64,000 nucleotides of DNA from Maribacter spongiicola. GTDB lineage: Bacteria; Bacteroidota; Bacteroidia; Flavobacteriales; Flavobacteriaceae. Positions 56,583 through 64,000 of this stretch are shown here, in pieces (position 1 is the first letter of the stretch; each line of letters starts with the position of its first letter). The stretch covers positions 558,001 through 622,000 of the forward strand of contig NZ_SOAY01000011.1 of NCBI RefSeq assembly GCF_004364165.1. Direction: 5' to 3'. The position numbers and the translations under genes were made by a program. The notes beneath the pieces were generated by a model. It was not told where the DNA came from, did not search any database, and worked only from the letters and a program-made list of their open reading frames with translations.

Positions 56583-58391
56583 CTACTTCTTATCCATCTC
56601 AAGATAATACTCTTGCAATGTAAAAAATGCTTTCTTTTTCATGCCTTGCTCAGAAATCAATCCTTTTCTATTAAAATCATCTTGAATTCTTCTTAATGGA
56701 CGTCTTGATGAACGGAAATCCATCAAAATCCATGGAGATAATCCTGACATAAAATCGATATTTTTCATCATCTCAATATTCGATTTGAACAATGCATCTT
56801 GGTATTCTTCGGTCCATCTTTCATTTGCATCGCCATGTAATCCGTATAAAGCGCCACCACCAATTTCACTCATGATCATTGGTTTATTGTAAGCACTTGC
56901 CCACTTAATGCTACTGCACGAATCTACATCGCCATAGTACCATCCGCAGTAATTATTAATACCGATAACATCAACGACTTCACCTAACGGGTCTTCAATT
57001 AAATTACCATCATCACCCTTGCCTTGCGTATCTAAAGCTGCCGTAATTAATCGTGTATCATCTAATTGTCGTGCTTTCTTGGCTAGGTTACCAATAAATG
57101 ATAAACGTGGTTCACTTTCTGGTGTCTCATTTGCCATAGACCATAAAACCACTGCAGCTCTGTTTTTATCTCGGGAAATCATCTCGGTCAACTGATTTTC
57201 AGCATTAGCGTAAGTATCTTCATTTTCGAACTGAATTGTCCAATACACGGGGATTTCTGACCAGATCAAGAAGCCCATTTTCTCTGCCTCTTTCACCATT
57301 GCCTCGGAATGTGGATAATGCGCCAGTCGCAGAAAATTACAACCCAGTTCTTTTGCCCAATTCAATAGTACTTTACATTCTTCAGCAGACACTACACGAC
57401 CTGTTTTAAAGGCTGCTTCTTCGTGAATGCTAATACCTTTTAAAAAGGTTTCCTTACCATTGACCAATATTTTTGAGCCGTCTGTAGAAATATTTCTAAA
57501 TCCAATTTGATTGACTACTTTATCAGTACTGGTTTCAATAATTACCTCATATAATTTAGGAGAATTTGGTGACCATAATTTTGGTTTGGCATTAATTGAA
57601 AAAGAAGCTTTACCATTGGTAACTGTTGCCTTTACCGTTTTCTTAAGTTCCGGTATTTCAATGCTTACCGGATCACCATTATTTGCATTTGCCATTGTTA
57701 CCCAACCACTAATTTTAGTTGTAGTTTCTTTTTCTAATTGAACCGAGTAATCTTCTATATGACTTTTAGGTACGTTTATTAAATGAACTGATCTAGTTAT
57801 ACCGCCATAGTTCCACCAATCTTGGTTAACCGTTGGTACATTTTCCTTTTTACGTTTGTTATCGACTTTAACTACAACAAAGTTATTTCCTTCAACGAGC
57901 TTATCGGTTACATTGAATTGAAACGGAGTGTAGCCACCAACATGTTTACCTAATTTTTCTCCGTTCAAATAAACGATTGCTTCGTAGTTTACGGCTTCAA
58001 AATATAGAAAGCTTTCTTGATTAGAAGTAGGGGTATAGGCAAAATCTTTCTTGTACCACAATGTACCTTCATAGTAATAAAGCTTATCCATTTGGGTATT
58101 CCAATCACCTGGAACATTTAATTGTAAACTGGTGTCAAAGTTATATTCAATAAGGTCTGACGGAGATTGCACTTTTGCATTCTTAAAATAACCTTTATCA
58201 TATTCTTGCAGTCTGTGGTTGTAAAATCCGTTTTCTAATGGATCTACAATAATATCCCATTTGCCATTTAGAGATGTTTTTTGTCTGGCATCTATATTTT
58301 GAAGTAGATACGCGTATTCAGTTTCTTGAGCGGCTATTGATATGAAGAAAAATATAAAGAAAAGGAGTGCAATGTTGTCTAGTCTTTTCAT
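56583..58391 (-). CDS. Glycoside hydrolase family 2, beta-glucuronidase-like
   Basis: 602 residues: signal peptide (1-21, ending ISIAAQ), jelly-roll sugar-binding domain (about 25-205, GTLWYKKDFAY and VNYEAIVYLNGEKLGKHVGG), Ig-like domain (about 206-300), TIM barrel (about 303-600). Acid/base Glu422 in LWSMANETPE and nucleophile Glu509 in MIMSEIGGGALYG. Family members cleave beta-glucuronides, galactosides or mannosides from glycans. Exported, probably periplasmic. Divergent from a TonB-receptor/DUF4249 pair, which could belong to the same glycan system or be unrelated. Confidence 0.92.
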   Translation of the reverse strand: MKRLDNIALLFFIFFFISIAAQETEYAYLLQNIDARQKTSLNGKWDIIVDPLENGFYNHRLQEYDKGYFKNAKVQSPSDLIEYNFDTSLQLNVPGDWNTQMDKLYYYEGTLWYKKDFAYTPTSNQESFLYFEAVNYEAIVYLNGEKLGKHVGGYTPFQFNVTDKLVEGNNFVVVKVDNKRKKENVPTVNQDWWNYGGITRSVHLINVPKSHIEDYSVQLEKETTTKISGWVTMANANNGDPVSIEIPELKKTVKATVTNGKASFSINAKPKLWSPNSPKLYEVIIETSTDKVVNQIGFRNISTDGSKILVNGKETFLKGISIHEEAAFKTGRVVSAEECKVLLNWAKELGCNFLRLAHYPHSEAMVKEAEKMGFLIWSEIPVYWTIQFENEDTYANAENQLTEMISRDKNRAAVVLWSMANETPESEPRLSFIGNLAKKARQLDDTRLITAALDTQGKGDDGNLIEDPLGEVVDVIGINNYCGWYYGDVDSCSSIKWASAYNKPMIMSEIGGGALYGLHGDANERWTEEYQDALFKSNIEMMKNIDFMSGLSPWILMDFRSSRRPLRRIQDDFNRKGLISEQGMKKKAFFTLQEYYLEMDKK

Positions 58392-58586
58392 TTAGTAAGC
58401 TGAGTTATTAATTAGGTTCGGAATTTACCGTTTTAATTAAAAAAACAGCGCACATTTTGAAAAACAATATGGAATTTAGCCTATGGCTGTCAATGTTAGT
58501 ATTTTCTTAAATATTCATTTTTGGTGCAACATTTTTAAAAGGATATAGTCATATTGCGGTATTCATCAATTAATTAAACAAACTAC

Positions 58587-60995
58587 ATGATTAAAAAAGG
58601 AAAGCGTAAAGTACGCTTAAGGTGGCTTAGCGTCACCAGTATTATTATTTTATTACTTAGTTATACGCCGGTTGTAGCTCAAGAAAACTATACTATTAGC
58701 GGTAAAATATCTGATATTGATAACGGAGAAACTCTTTTTGGGGCATCTGTATTTTTAGAGGGTACGACCATTGGTGTAGTTACCAATGAGTACGGATTTT
58801 ATTCTATTACCGCACCAAAAGGGGAGTACCGCTTGTTAATTACGTATATGGGCTATGCCGATATTAAACAAGTTGTAAATCTTAATAGAAATCAGAATTT
58901 CAATTTCGAAATTTCTGAAACTTCCACAAAACTAGATGAAGTAGAAGTTACGGCAGAAGAATCTGAAATTGCCGTATTACGAAAACCAGAAATGAGTGTT
59001 CTTAAAATGAACATTGAAACGGTAAAACAAATGCCAGTGGTTTTGGGCGAAGTCGATATCCTGAAATCTTTACAGATGTTACCTGGTGTTACCAATAACG
59101 GAGAAGGTACTGGCGGATTTCATGTTAGAGGTGGTGCCGGCGATCAGAACTTGGTTTTATTAGATGAAGCTATTATCTACAATACATCGCATATGTTCGG
59201 TTTTTTCTCGGTCTTTAATGCAGATGCCATTAAAGATGTAAAACTATATAAAGGTGGAATTCCTGCAAGATATGGTGGTCGTGTTTCGTCTGTTTTAGAT
59301 GTACGCCAAAAAGATGGTAACAGTAAACGATTTGCCGCTACGGGTGGTATCGGTATCATCTCTAGCCGTTTGGCCTTAGAAGCTCCTTTATTTAAAGAAA
59401 AAGGGTCTTTTTTAATTGCTGGTAGAAGCTCATATGCCAATTTATTATTAAAGGCTGCCGGAGAAGATAATAGTGTTGGATTTTACGACTTAAACTTAAA
59501 GACCAATTATAAAATCAATGCGAACAATAGGCTTTTTCTTTCTGGTTATTTTGGAAGGGATTCTTTTGAACTAGGGGATACTTTCAGTAATTCTTACGGT
59601 AACGCTACCGGAAATCTTCGTTGGAATCATATTTTTAACGACAAGCTATTTTCAAATCTTTCGGCTGTGTATAGTAAGTACGATTATAAGTTAGGTCTTA
59701 CTTTTGCTGAATTCGATTGGGTTTCGTCTATTACCAATTACAATCTTAAATATGACCTAAAGTATTACTTCAGCGATAAATTTAAACTGGATTTTGGCGC
59801 AAGCGGAATATATTATGAGTTTGATCCAGGCGAGATAAATCCAACATCTGAAACCTCGGCTGTAAATCCGTTATTATTAGATCGTAAAAAGGCTATCGAA
59901 AGTGGCCTATATATAGACGCCGAACATAAATTGACAGAGAAGTTGACCGCTCAATACGGATTACGCTATAGTTCATTCTCTAGACTTGGTGGTCAACCAA
60001 TGACAGAATATGCCAATAATCAACCAGTAGTCTACAATGCAGACTTAGGCATTTATGAACGTGGTACCGCAGTTGGCGAAACCGTGTATGAAAAGGGAGA
60101 TGCCATTAAAACCTTTGGTAATTTAGAGCCTAGAGCTTCATTGGCATATTCCATAAATGACAATTCTTCTTTAAAAGCTGGGTTCTCTAGAGTGGCGCAA
60201 TACATTCACTTATTATCGAATACTTCATCTGCCACACCGTTAGATGTTTGGGCACCAAGCGGTCAGTATATCGATCCGCAATTATCAAATCAGTATGCAT
60301 TGGGGTACTTTCGTAATTTTGCAAACAAAGCCTATTCTATGGAGGCGGAAATCTATTATAAGAATACTGATAATAGAATCGATTATATAGATGGTTCAGA
60401 CCTTATTGGACAGAATACGATTGAGACCGAAATACTAAAAGGGGAATCTAGAGCATACGGATTAGAATTATTATTCCGTAAAAATGAAGGTGACTTTACG
60501 GGTTGGATTGCTTACACACTTTCTAAATCTGAACAACGTACGCCTGGTGGAACTGCTGGCGGACCGGGAATCAACGATGGTGATTGGTATAACACTCCGT
60601 ATGATAGAACGCATGACATCTCCATTTCAGGTTCATATAAATTAAATGAAAAATGGAGTTTTGGAACCAATCTAGTTTTTCAGACCGGTAGACCGGTAAC
60701 GTACCCAAATGGACAGTATGAGTATGAGGGAGTTTCCATTGCCAGTTATGCCGATAGAAATTCTGATAGATTACCGGCGTATCATCGTTTAGATGTATCA
60801 GTGAATTATAAACCGAACAAAAAGCCCGATGCTAAACTAAAAGGGGAGTGGGTATTAGGTATTTACAATGCCTATAACCGTAAGAATGCAGCTTCTGTTT
60901 CATTTGGTCAGAATATAGAAACTGGAGCAAATGAAGCTACCAGAACTGCTATTTTCGGTATTGTACCATCTATCACTTATAACTTTAAATTTTAA
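58587..60995 (+). CDS. TonB-dependent receptor
   Basis: 802 residues: signal peptide ending YTPVVAQE (about 31), carboxypeptidase-regulatory-like domain (about 34-120, YTISGKISDIDNGETLFGAS), plug (about 145-235, GEVDILKSLQMLPGVTNNGE, GGTGG.. with FHVRGGAGDQNLVLLDEAII, KDVKLYKGGIPARYGG) and a beta barrel ending IVPSITYNFKF. Together with the downstream DUF4249 lipoprotein it forms a pair common in Bacteroidota. No SusD-type partner. Substrate unknown. Confidence 0.92.
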   Translation: MIKKGKRKVRLRWLSVTSIIILLLSYTPVVAQENYTISGKISDIDNGETLFGASVFLEGTTIGVVTNEYGFYSITAPKGEYRLLITYMGYADIKQVVNLNRNQNFNFEISETSTKLDEVEVTAEESEIAVLRKPEMSVLKMNIETVKQMPVVLGEVDILKSLQMLPGVTNNGEGTGGFHVRGGAGDQNLVLLDEAIIYNTSHMFGFFSVFNADAIKDVKLYKGGIPARYGGRVSSVLDVRQKDGNSKRFAATGGIGIISSRLALEAPLFKEKGSFLIAGRSSYANLLLKAAGEDNSVGFYDLNLKTNYKINANNRLFLSGYFGRDSFELGDTFSNSYGNATGNLRWNHIFNDKLFSNLSAVYSKYDYKLGLTFAEFDWVSSITNYNLKYDLKYYFSDKFKLDFGASGIYYEFDPGEINPTSETSAVNPLLLDRKKAIESGLYIDAEHKLTEKLTAQYGLRYSSFSRLGGQPMTEYANNQPVVYNADLGIYERGTAVGETVYEKGDAIKTFGNLEPRASLAYSINDNSSLKAGFSRVAQYIHLLSNTSSATPLDVWAPSGQYIDPQLSNQYALGYFRNFANKAYSMEAEIYYKNTDNRIDYIDGSDLIGQNTIETEILKGESRAYGLELLFRKNEGDFTGWIAYTLSKSEQRTPGGTAGGPGINDGDWYNTPYDRTHDISISGSYKLNEKWSFGTNLVFQTGRPVTYPNGQYEYEGVSIASYADRNSDRLPAYHRLDVSVNYKPNKKPDAKLKGEWVLGIYNAYNRKNAASVSFGQNIETGANEATRTAIFGIVPSITYNFKF

Positions 60996-60999
60996 ATCG

Positions 61000-61839
61000 A
61001 TGAAAAACTATATAAAACTATTTTTAGCGGTATGTACTATAAGCGTAGTGAGCTGTGAAGATGTTATCGATGTTGATGTACAGACCGATACCTTGCGTTT
61101 GGTAGTAGAAGCTTCGTTAGATTGGGAAAAAGGAACTACAGGTAATGATCAGAGCATTACATTACGTACGTCTACACCATTTTTTGACACCCAAAGTACC
61201 GATGTTATCGGAGCAGAAGTTAACGTGACCAATAATAGTACGGGTGAAGTGTACCCTTTTACTGATCAGAATAATGGCACCTATACAACCACTACATTTG
61301 ACCCTCAGATATACGTAACCTACACCTTAGAGATTATATATGATGGTGAACGCTTTACTGCAGAAGACACATTGCGACCTGTACCAAATATAAAGGAGGT
61401 CTACCAAGATACGGAAGACGGATTTGATGATGAAACTATAGAACTGCATATTGTGTTTGATGATTTTCAAGATGAAGGAGATAGTTACTTTTTTAAGTTT
61501 GAAAGACCACAAGATCTTTTACCAACACTAGAAGTAGGAGACGATGAATTCATTAACGGAAATGAGGTAGATTGGTGGTACGAGATTGACGATGATGAAG
61601 ATGAGGAAATAAAACCATTATTACCTGGTGATATAGTAACTATAAATATGCACAGTATTTCTAGACCCTATTATAATTATATGGATATCGTAATTGATCA
61701 ACTTGGCGGGGTGGGTATTTTTGAATCTACACCAGTTGAAGTAAAAGGAAATTGTATTAATACTACTGACCCAGAAAATTACGCTCATGGTTATTTTAGA
61801 GTTACTCAGAAAAATTCGGTGATATATACGGTAGAGTAG
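61000..61839 (+). CDS. DUF4249-family lipoprotein
   Basis: 279 residues from the ATG at 61000, 4 bp after the receptor stop; a reading frame extending back into the receptor gene is rejected. Lipoprotein signal (LFLAVCTISVVSCEDVIDVD, lipidated Cys near residue 19), then an Ig-like/beta domain (about 30-130) and the rest of DUF4249. Such proteins are surface partners of TonB-dependent receptors. Acidic stretch DDDEDEEIKPLLPGD near residue 200. Cotranscribed with the receptor. Confidence 0.88.
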   Translation: MKNYIKLFLAVCTISVVSCEDVIDVDVQTDTLRLVVEASLDWEKGTTGNDQSITLRTSTPFFDTQSTDVIGAEVNVTNNSTGEVYPFTDQNNGTYTTTTFDPQIYVTYTLEIIYDGERFTAEDTLRPVPNIKEVYQDTEDGFDDETIELHIVFDDFQDEGDSYFFKFERPQDLLPTLEVGDDEFINGNEVDWWYEIDDDEDEEIKPLLPGDIVTINMHSISRPYYNYMDIVIDQLGGVGIFESTPVEVKGNCINTTDPENYAHGYFRVTQKNSVIYTVE

Positions 61840-61861
61840 AAGATGCTGAATGTATTAATAG

Positions 61862-61895
61862 AAAAGCCAAGTCTTTTTAGGGCTTGGCCTTTTTG
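61862..61895 (+). terminator. Terminator after the DUF4249 gene
   Basis: GCCAAG (61866-61871) pairs with CTTGGC (61883-61888), followed by C and a T run, 26 bp after the stop codon. Confidence 0.75.
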
Positions 61896-61970
61896 CTTTT
61901 AGATTATGTGTTTAGATTAGTATTGGCTCAGATAAAAGAAGAATTTGTTTGTCCTTGCTTTAGTTCTTTG

Positions 61971-62492
61971 TTATGGTGCGTTTTTTTTCACACTAATTGT
62001 CCATTCAGACGTGTCCAATTCCATAATTTCGCATCTACTCCAATTCATAAACTCTTCACATTCAAACTCTAATTTATCTCCATTCCAGTTTTTAAATTGA
62101 ATATGAGCCATTTTAAATGGACTTTGAATTATGTCCATTTCCGATATTGATTTTCCCATTTTTAGAACTTCATCGTAATCATAAAAGATGAAAATGCCAT
62201 CAGGCGTAACTTCCATTCCTTGAAAATTGGGTTAATCTTCAGTTTCTATTATGTTATATTCTTGAAAATCCAGTCTATATAGATAATCTGACGTCAGAAC
62301 AATTATTTCATTTAGTTGTGTTGAAACTTTTACAGCTTTCGGTAAGCCACGAAATTGTCCAACAGTTTCAGTTCCAATATCATCCGTAAACTTAATCCAA
62401 GTCCAAGATTGAGAGTTCCATGGACTTTCCATATCGTAAATCCGTTCCTTAAATTCTCCTGAGTATGGTTGGTTTATTATTTCTACTCTCAC
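61971..62492 (-). pseudogene. Hypothetical protein gene interrupted by an in-frame TAA
   Basis: The first part (62492-62232; MRVEIINQPYSGEFKERIYD, SWTWIKFTDDIGTETVGQFR) ends ETED then TAA. The same frame continues directly as PNFQGMEVTPDGIFIFYDYD to the stop at 61971. The ATG at 62216 is internal to that continuous frame. A single change, for example CAA to TAA (C to T), would restore a 173-residue protein reading ETEDQPNFQGME. I recall similar flavobacterial proteins but cannot name the family. It follows the zinc-ribbon gene by 9 bp. Confidence 0.6.
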
Positions 62493-62501
62493 AATATTAG
62501 A

Positions 62502-62702
62502 TTAATTTTTTTTTGAATTTAAGAATTCAGATGTCTTACCGTTCCAATAACATTTTTCACATCTACCATTTTTAAATTTATGCTTACAGTTTTCATATCC
62601 ATATAAAAAATGCGAACAGTTAGGGCATAAGGCTTTCATTTCTGAACTATTTATATAAAATTCAGAACTACATTCATTACATTTTTTAATTTCTTGTTTC
62701 AT
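62502..62702 (-). CDS. Small zinc-ribbon protein, 66 aa
   Basis: From the ATG at 62702 (MKQEIKKCNECSSEFYINSS); a TTG 12 codons upstream would translate the inverted-repeat edge and is rejected. Six to eight Cys in paired knuckles: CNEC, CPNC, then CKHKFKNGRCEKCYWNG. Probably binds one or two zinc ions. No enzymatic domain; function unknown. First gene of the small block described at 61970-62720. Confidence 0.6.
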   Translation of the reverse strand: MKQEIKKCNECSSEFYINSSEMKALCPNCSHFLYGYENCKHKFKNGRCEKCYWNGKTSEFLNSKKN

Positions 62703-62844
62703 TTTGCAATGCACCACAACGTACGGATATATGTACAATTACACATATCCCAATTTTAAAAGTAATCTAATTCGCACCCAATATAAAACCTAATTCTTAA
62801 CAGTTATAAACAAATAATTAACGGTCTCTTTTCAAATTTTAAAC

Positions 62845-63663
62845 TCACCACCAAACAATAAAAAACTTCTCAAATTCAGAATCACCTTTCTTCATCCAGA
62901 TCATAGGAGAGCTTTTGTTTTCAAGTCTTTCTTCAATTATTTCAATAACAGCATCATGAGAAACCCATGCTACTTCTTCAAAAGGATTAAACACCCACTC
63001 ACTTTTAGTAGGTATGTAGAATTTACATTCAATAAACTCCGGAGAATTGAATTTTTCCATTGGTAACCAATAGCCCACATTGCAACGGGAGTTTATTGGT
63101 GAAATATCTAAGGAAGCGGTTTTATAGGGGTGAAACAGTTGTGCTTTGTAGCAAACTTGTTGTTTAATGTTTGTAGTATCTATTCCTTCCGTTAAAAGTG
63201 CAGAACGCCCAACATCTGTATGTAATAATAAAAACTGTTTGTTCTTAATTTTCTCTAGTTTTTTATAAAAAGCATCACTTCTATTTGGTCCTACTAATTG
63301 ATGAATAGGATTCTCAATTGCTGTATCTATCAAGTAAAATTTATAGGTAAGTTCAACATGTATCAGTTGTTGCGTGGTTGCCTCTTTGAGTATGAAATCT
63401 ATTTCTCCAATGGTCTGTTTTCCGTCTCTTATAGGCATATTATGCAATAACACCTCATATTCATCACTTGCATCTAAAAGTTGCTTACATACATATTCCA
63501 TTTGATGTCCCAACCGTAAATTTTCAGGTATTAGGATAGGAGATAAGTCGGTTAATTCAATAATCGGGAATTTAAACTGTTGAATTCCAAACTGCTTATA
63601 TTTCCAAATTGGTGGAGTGCAAAGAAAGCCTTTAAACTGTTTTTTTACTTGTTCGTTTAACAT
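62845..63663 (-). CDS. DUF1853 family protein
   Basis: 272 residues from the ATG at 63663 (a GTG precedes it by one codon). FLCTPPIWKYKQFGIQQFKF near the N-terminus, RLGHQMEYVCKQLL, and EIDFILKEATTQQLIHVELT match what I recall of DUF1853, with a PD-(D/E)xK-like nuclease pattern (E..D..E.K-like GEIDFIL then HVELTYKF). No signal peptide. Function unknown; nuclease activity is inference from fold only. Confidence 0.78.
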   Translation of the reverse strand: MLNEQVKKQFKGFLCTPPIWKYKQFGIQQFKFPIIELTDLSPILIPENLRLGHQMEYVCKQLLDASDEYEVLLHNMPIRDGKQTIGEIDFILKEATTQQLIHVELTYKFYLIDTAIENPIHQLVGPNRSDAFYKKLEKIKNKQFLLLHTDVGRSALLTEGIDTTNIKQQVCYKAQLFHPYKTASLDISPINSRCNVGYWLPMEKFNSPEFIECKFYIPTKSEWVFNPFEEVAWVSHDAVIEIIEERLENKSSPMIWMKKGDSEFEKFFIVWW

Positions 63664-63724
63664 CACTCGCCTAATATAAAGGAAATAAAAACTTTTGTCC
63701 TTTTTTATTAAACGCTAAGGAAAA

Positions 63725-64000
63725 TTAATTACAAGTAATTTCACTAAAATTCATACTTGATATAGCATCAGATTTACTAACTGAAGAATTAAAAAGTACA
63801 AACTTATCAATAGCATGACCAGATGATCTTGCAGATATTTCCATAATATAAATGCCTGGCTCATTAAATTCTACAAAAACGTTATGTGCATTATTATCAA
63901 ATGTGCTAGACTGCCATTTAAAGTCTAAATTATTTCCACTTCTGTATATTTTAAACCAGCCATCTTTAGATGCACCTTCTGGATTTGGTGTTTTGCCAAT
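63725..64000 (-). CDS. C-terminal part of a probable secreted carbohydrate-active or binding protein
   Basis: The minus strand reads open from the window edge to TAA at 63727-63725, giving 91 residues: DGWFKIYRSGNNLDFKWQSS, then FVEFNEPGIYIMEISARSSG and HAIDKFVLFNSSV. The pattern of a beta-sandwich with HAIDKFVLF is familiar from C-terminal modules of flavobacterial polysaccharide-active proteins, from memory only. The N-terminal part lies outside the window, so neither function nor length can be judged. Confidence 0.6.
   Translation of the reverse strand: MGKTPNPEGASKDGWFKIYRSGNNLDFKWQSSTFDNNAHNVFVEFNEPGIYIMEISARSSGHAIDKFVLFNSSVSKSDAISSMNFSEITCN

Larger units (their letters stand above)
61970..62720. 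other. Small gene block bounded by a short inverted repeat
   Basis: GTTATGGTGC (61970-61979) and GCACCACAAC (62711-62720) are inverted and match at 9 of 10 positions. Between them lie the zinc-ribbon gene and the TAA-interrupted gene, both on minus. The edge sequences touch the last stop codon and the first start codon closely, as in a gene cassette. Cassette status is inference; no integrase or core site was identified. Confidence 0.35.

Noticed and set aside
61884-62072. 62-residue open frame on plus
   Set aside because: Overlaps the better-supported minus-strand frame at 61971-62492; His/Phe-rich shadow composition.

Overview
The window looks like a chromosomal segment of a marine-type member of the Flavobacteriaceae (Bacteroidota). 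The evidence is AT-rich DNA, TonB-dependent receptors with carboxypeptidase-regulatory-like N-termini, a FecI/FecR pair with the Bacteroidota-type FecR C-terminus, a fused LpxC-FabZ, a PorX-type (receiver plus PglZ) regulator of type IX secretion, several proteins of flavobacterial DUF families, and promoter-like TAnnTTTG boxes. A Maribacter/Zobellia-like genus is a guess from general appearance only. I saw no rRNA, tRNA, CRISPR array, phage or insertion sequence.

Layout. 1-2.8 kb (minus): the 5' part of a TonB-dependent receptor, a small CxxC membrane protein that may belong with it, DUF6787, a DUF6146 lipoprotein and a DUF937 protein. 2.8-7.4 kb: serA, serC and a LuxC-like acyl-CoA reductase on minus, a divergent 2x[4Fe-4S] ferredoxin, then a methyltransferase. 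7.4-12.2 kb (minus): an ECF sigma factor, FecR and STN-type receptor operon. 12.4-20 kb: ychF, cbpM-cbpA, parE-parC, mscL and a sterol-desaturase-family hydroxylase. 21-32.6 kb: mixed housekeeping genes, including an XRE regulator divergent from an M14 peptidase with twin palindromes between them, an Lrp regulator, aroB, proline and alanine dehydrogenases, tsaE and porX. 32.6-43.5 kb (plus): HD hydrolase, lpxD, lpxC-fabZ, lpxA, efp, a second lpxD, sucD, fabG, a VWA-like membrane protein and a prohibitin.

43.5-52.3 kb (plus): a complete histidine operon, hisG-D-C-B-H-(GNAT)-A-(DinB)-F-IE. It is preceded by a 17-residue His-rich leader peptide and a perfect 13-bp terminator hairpin, which together look like an attenuator. 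Its junctions are full of short palindromic repeats, and one repeat copy lies in frame inside hisA.

52.3-64 kb is accessory: a secreted DJ-1/PfpI protein, a GNAT, a divergent HxlR/VOC pair, a gene broken by an in-frame TAA, a lipoprotein, a GH2 glycosidase divergent from a receptor-DUF4249 pair, a small block with inverted-repeat edges that holds a second TAA-interrupted gene, a DUF1853 protein and the 3' end of a further gene.

The most unusual items are the his leader/attenuator, the repeat inside hisA with its relatives along the same operon, the XRE/M14 palindromes, and the two TAA-interrupted genes.
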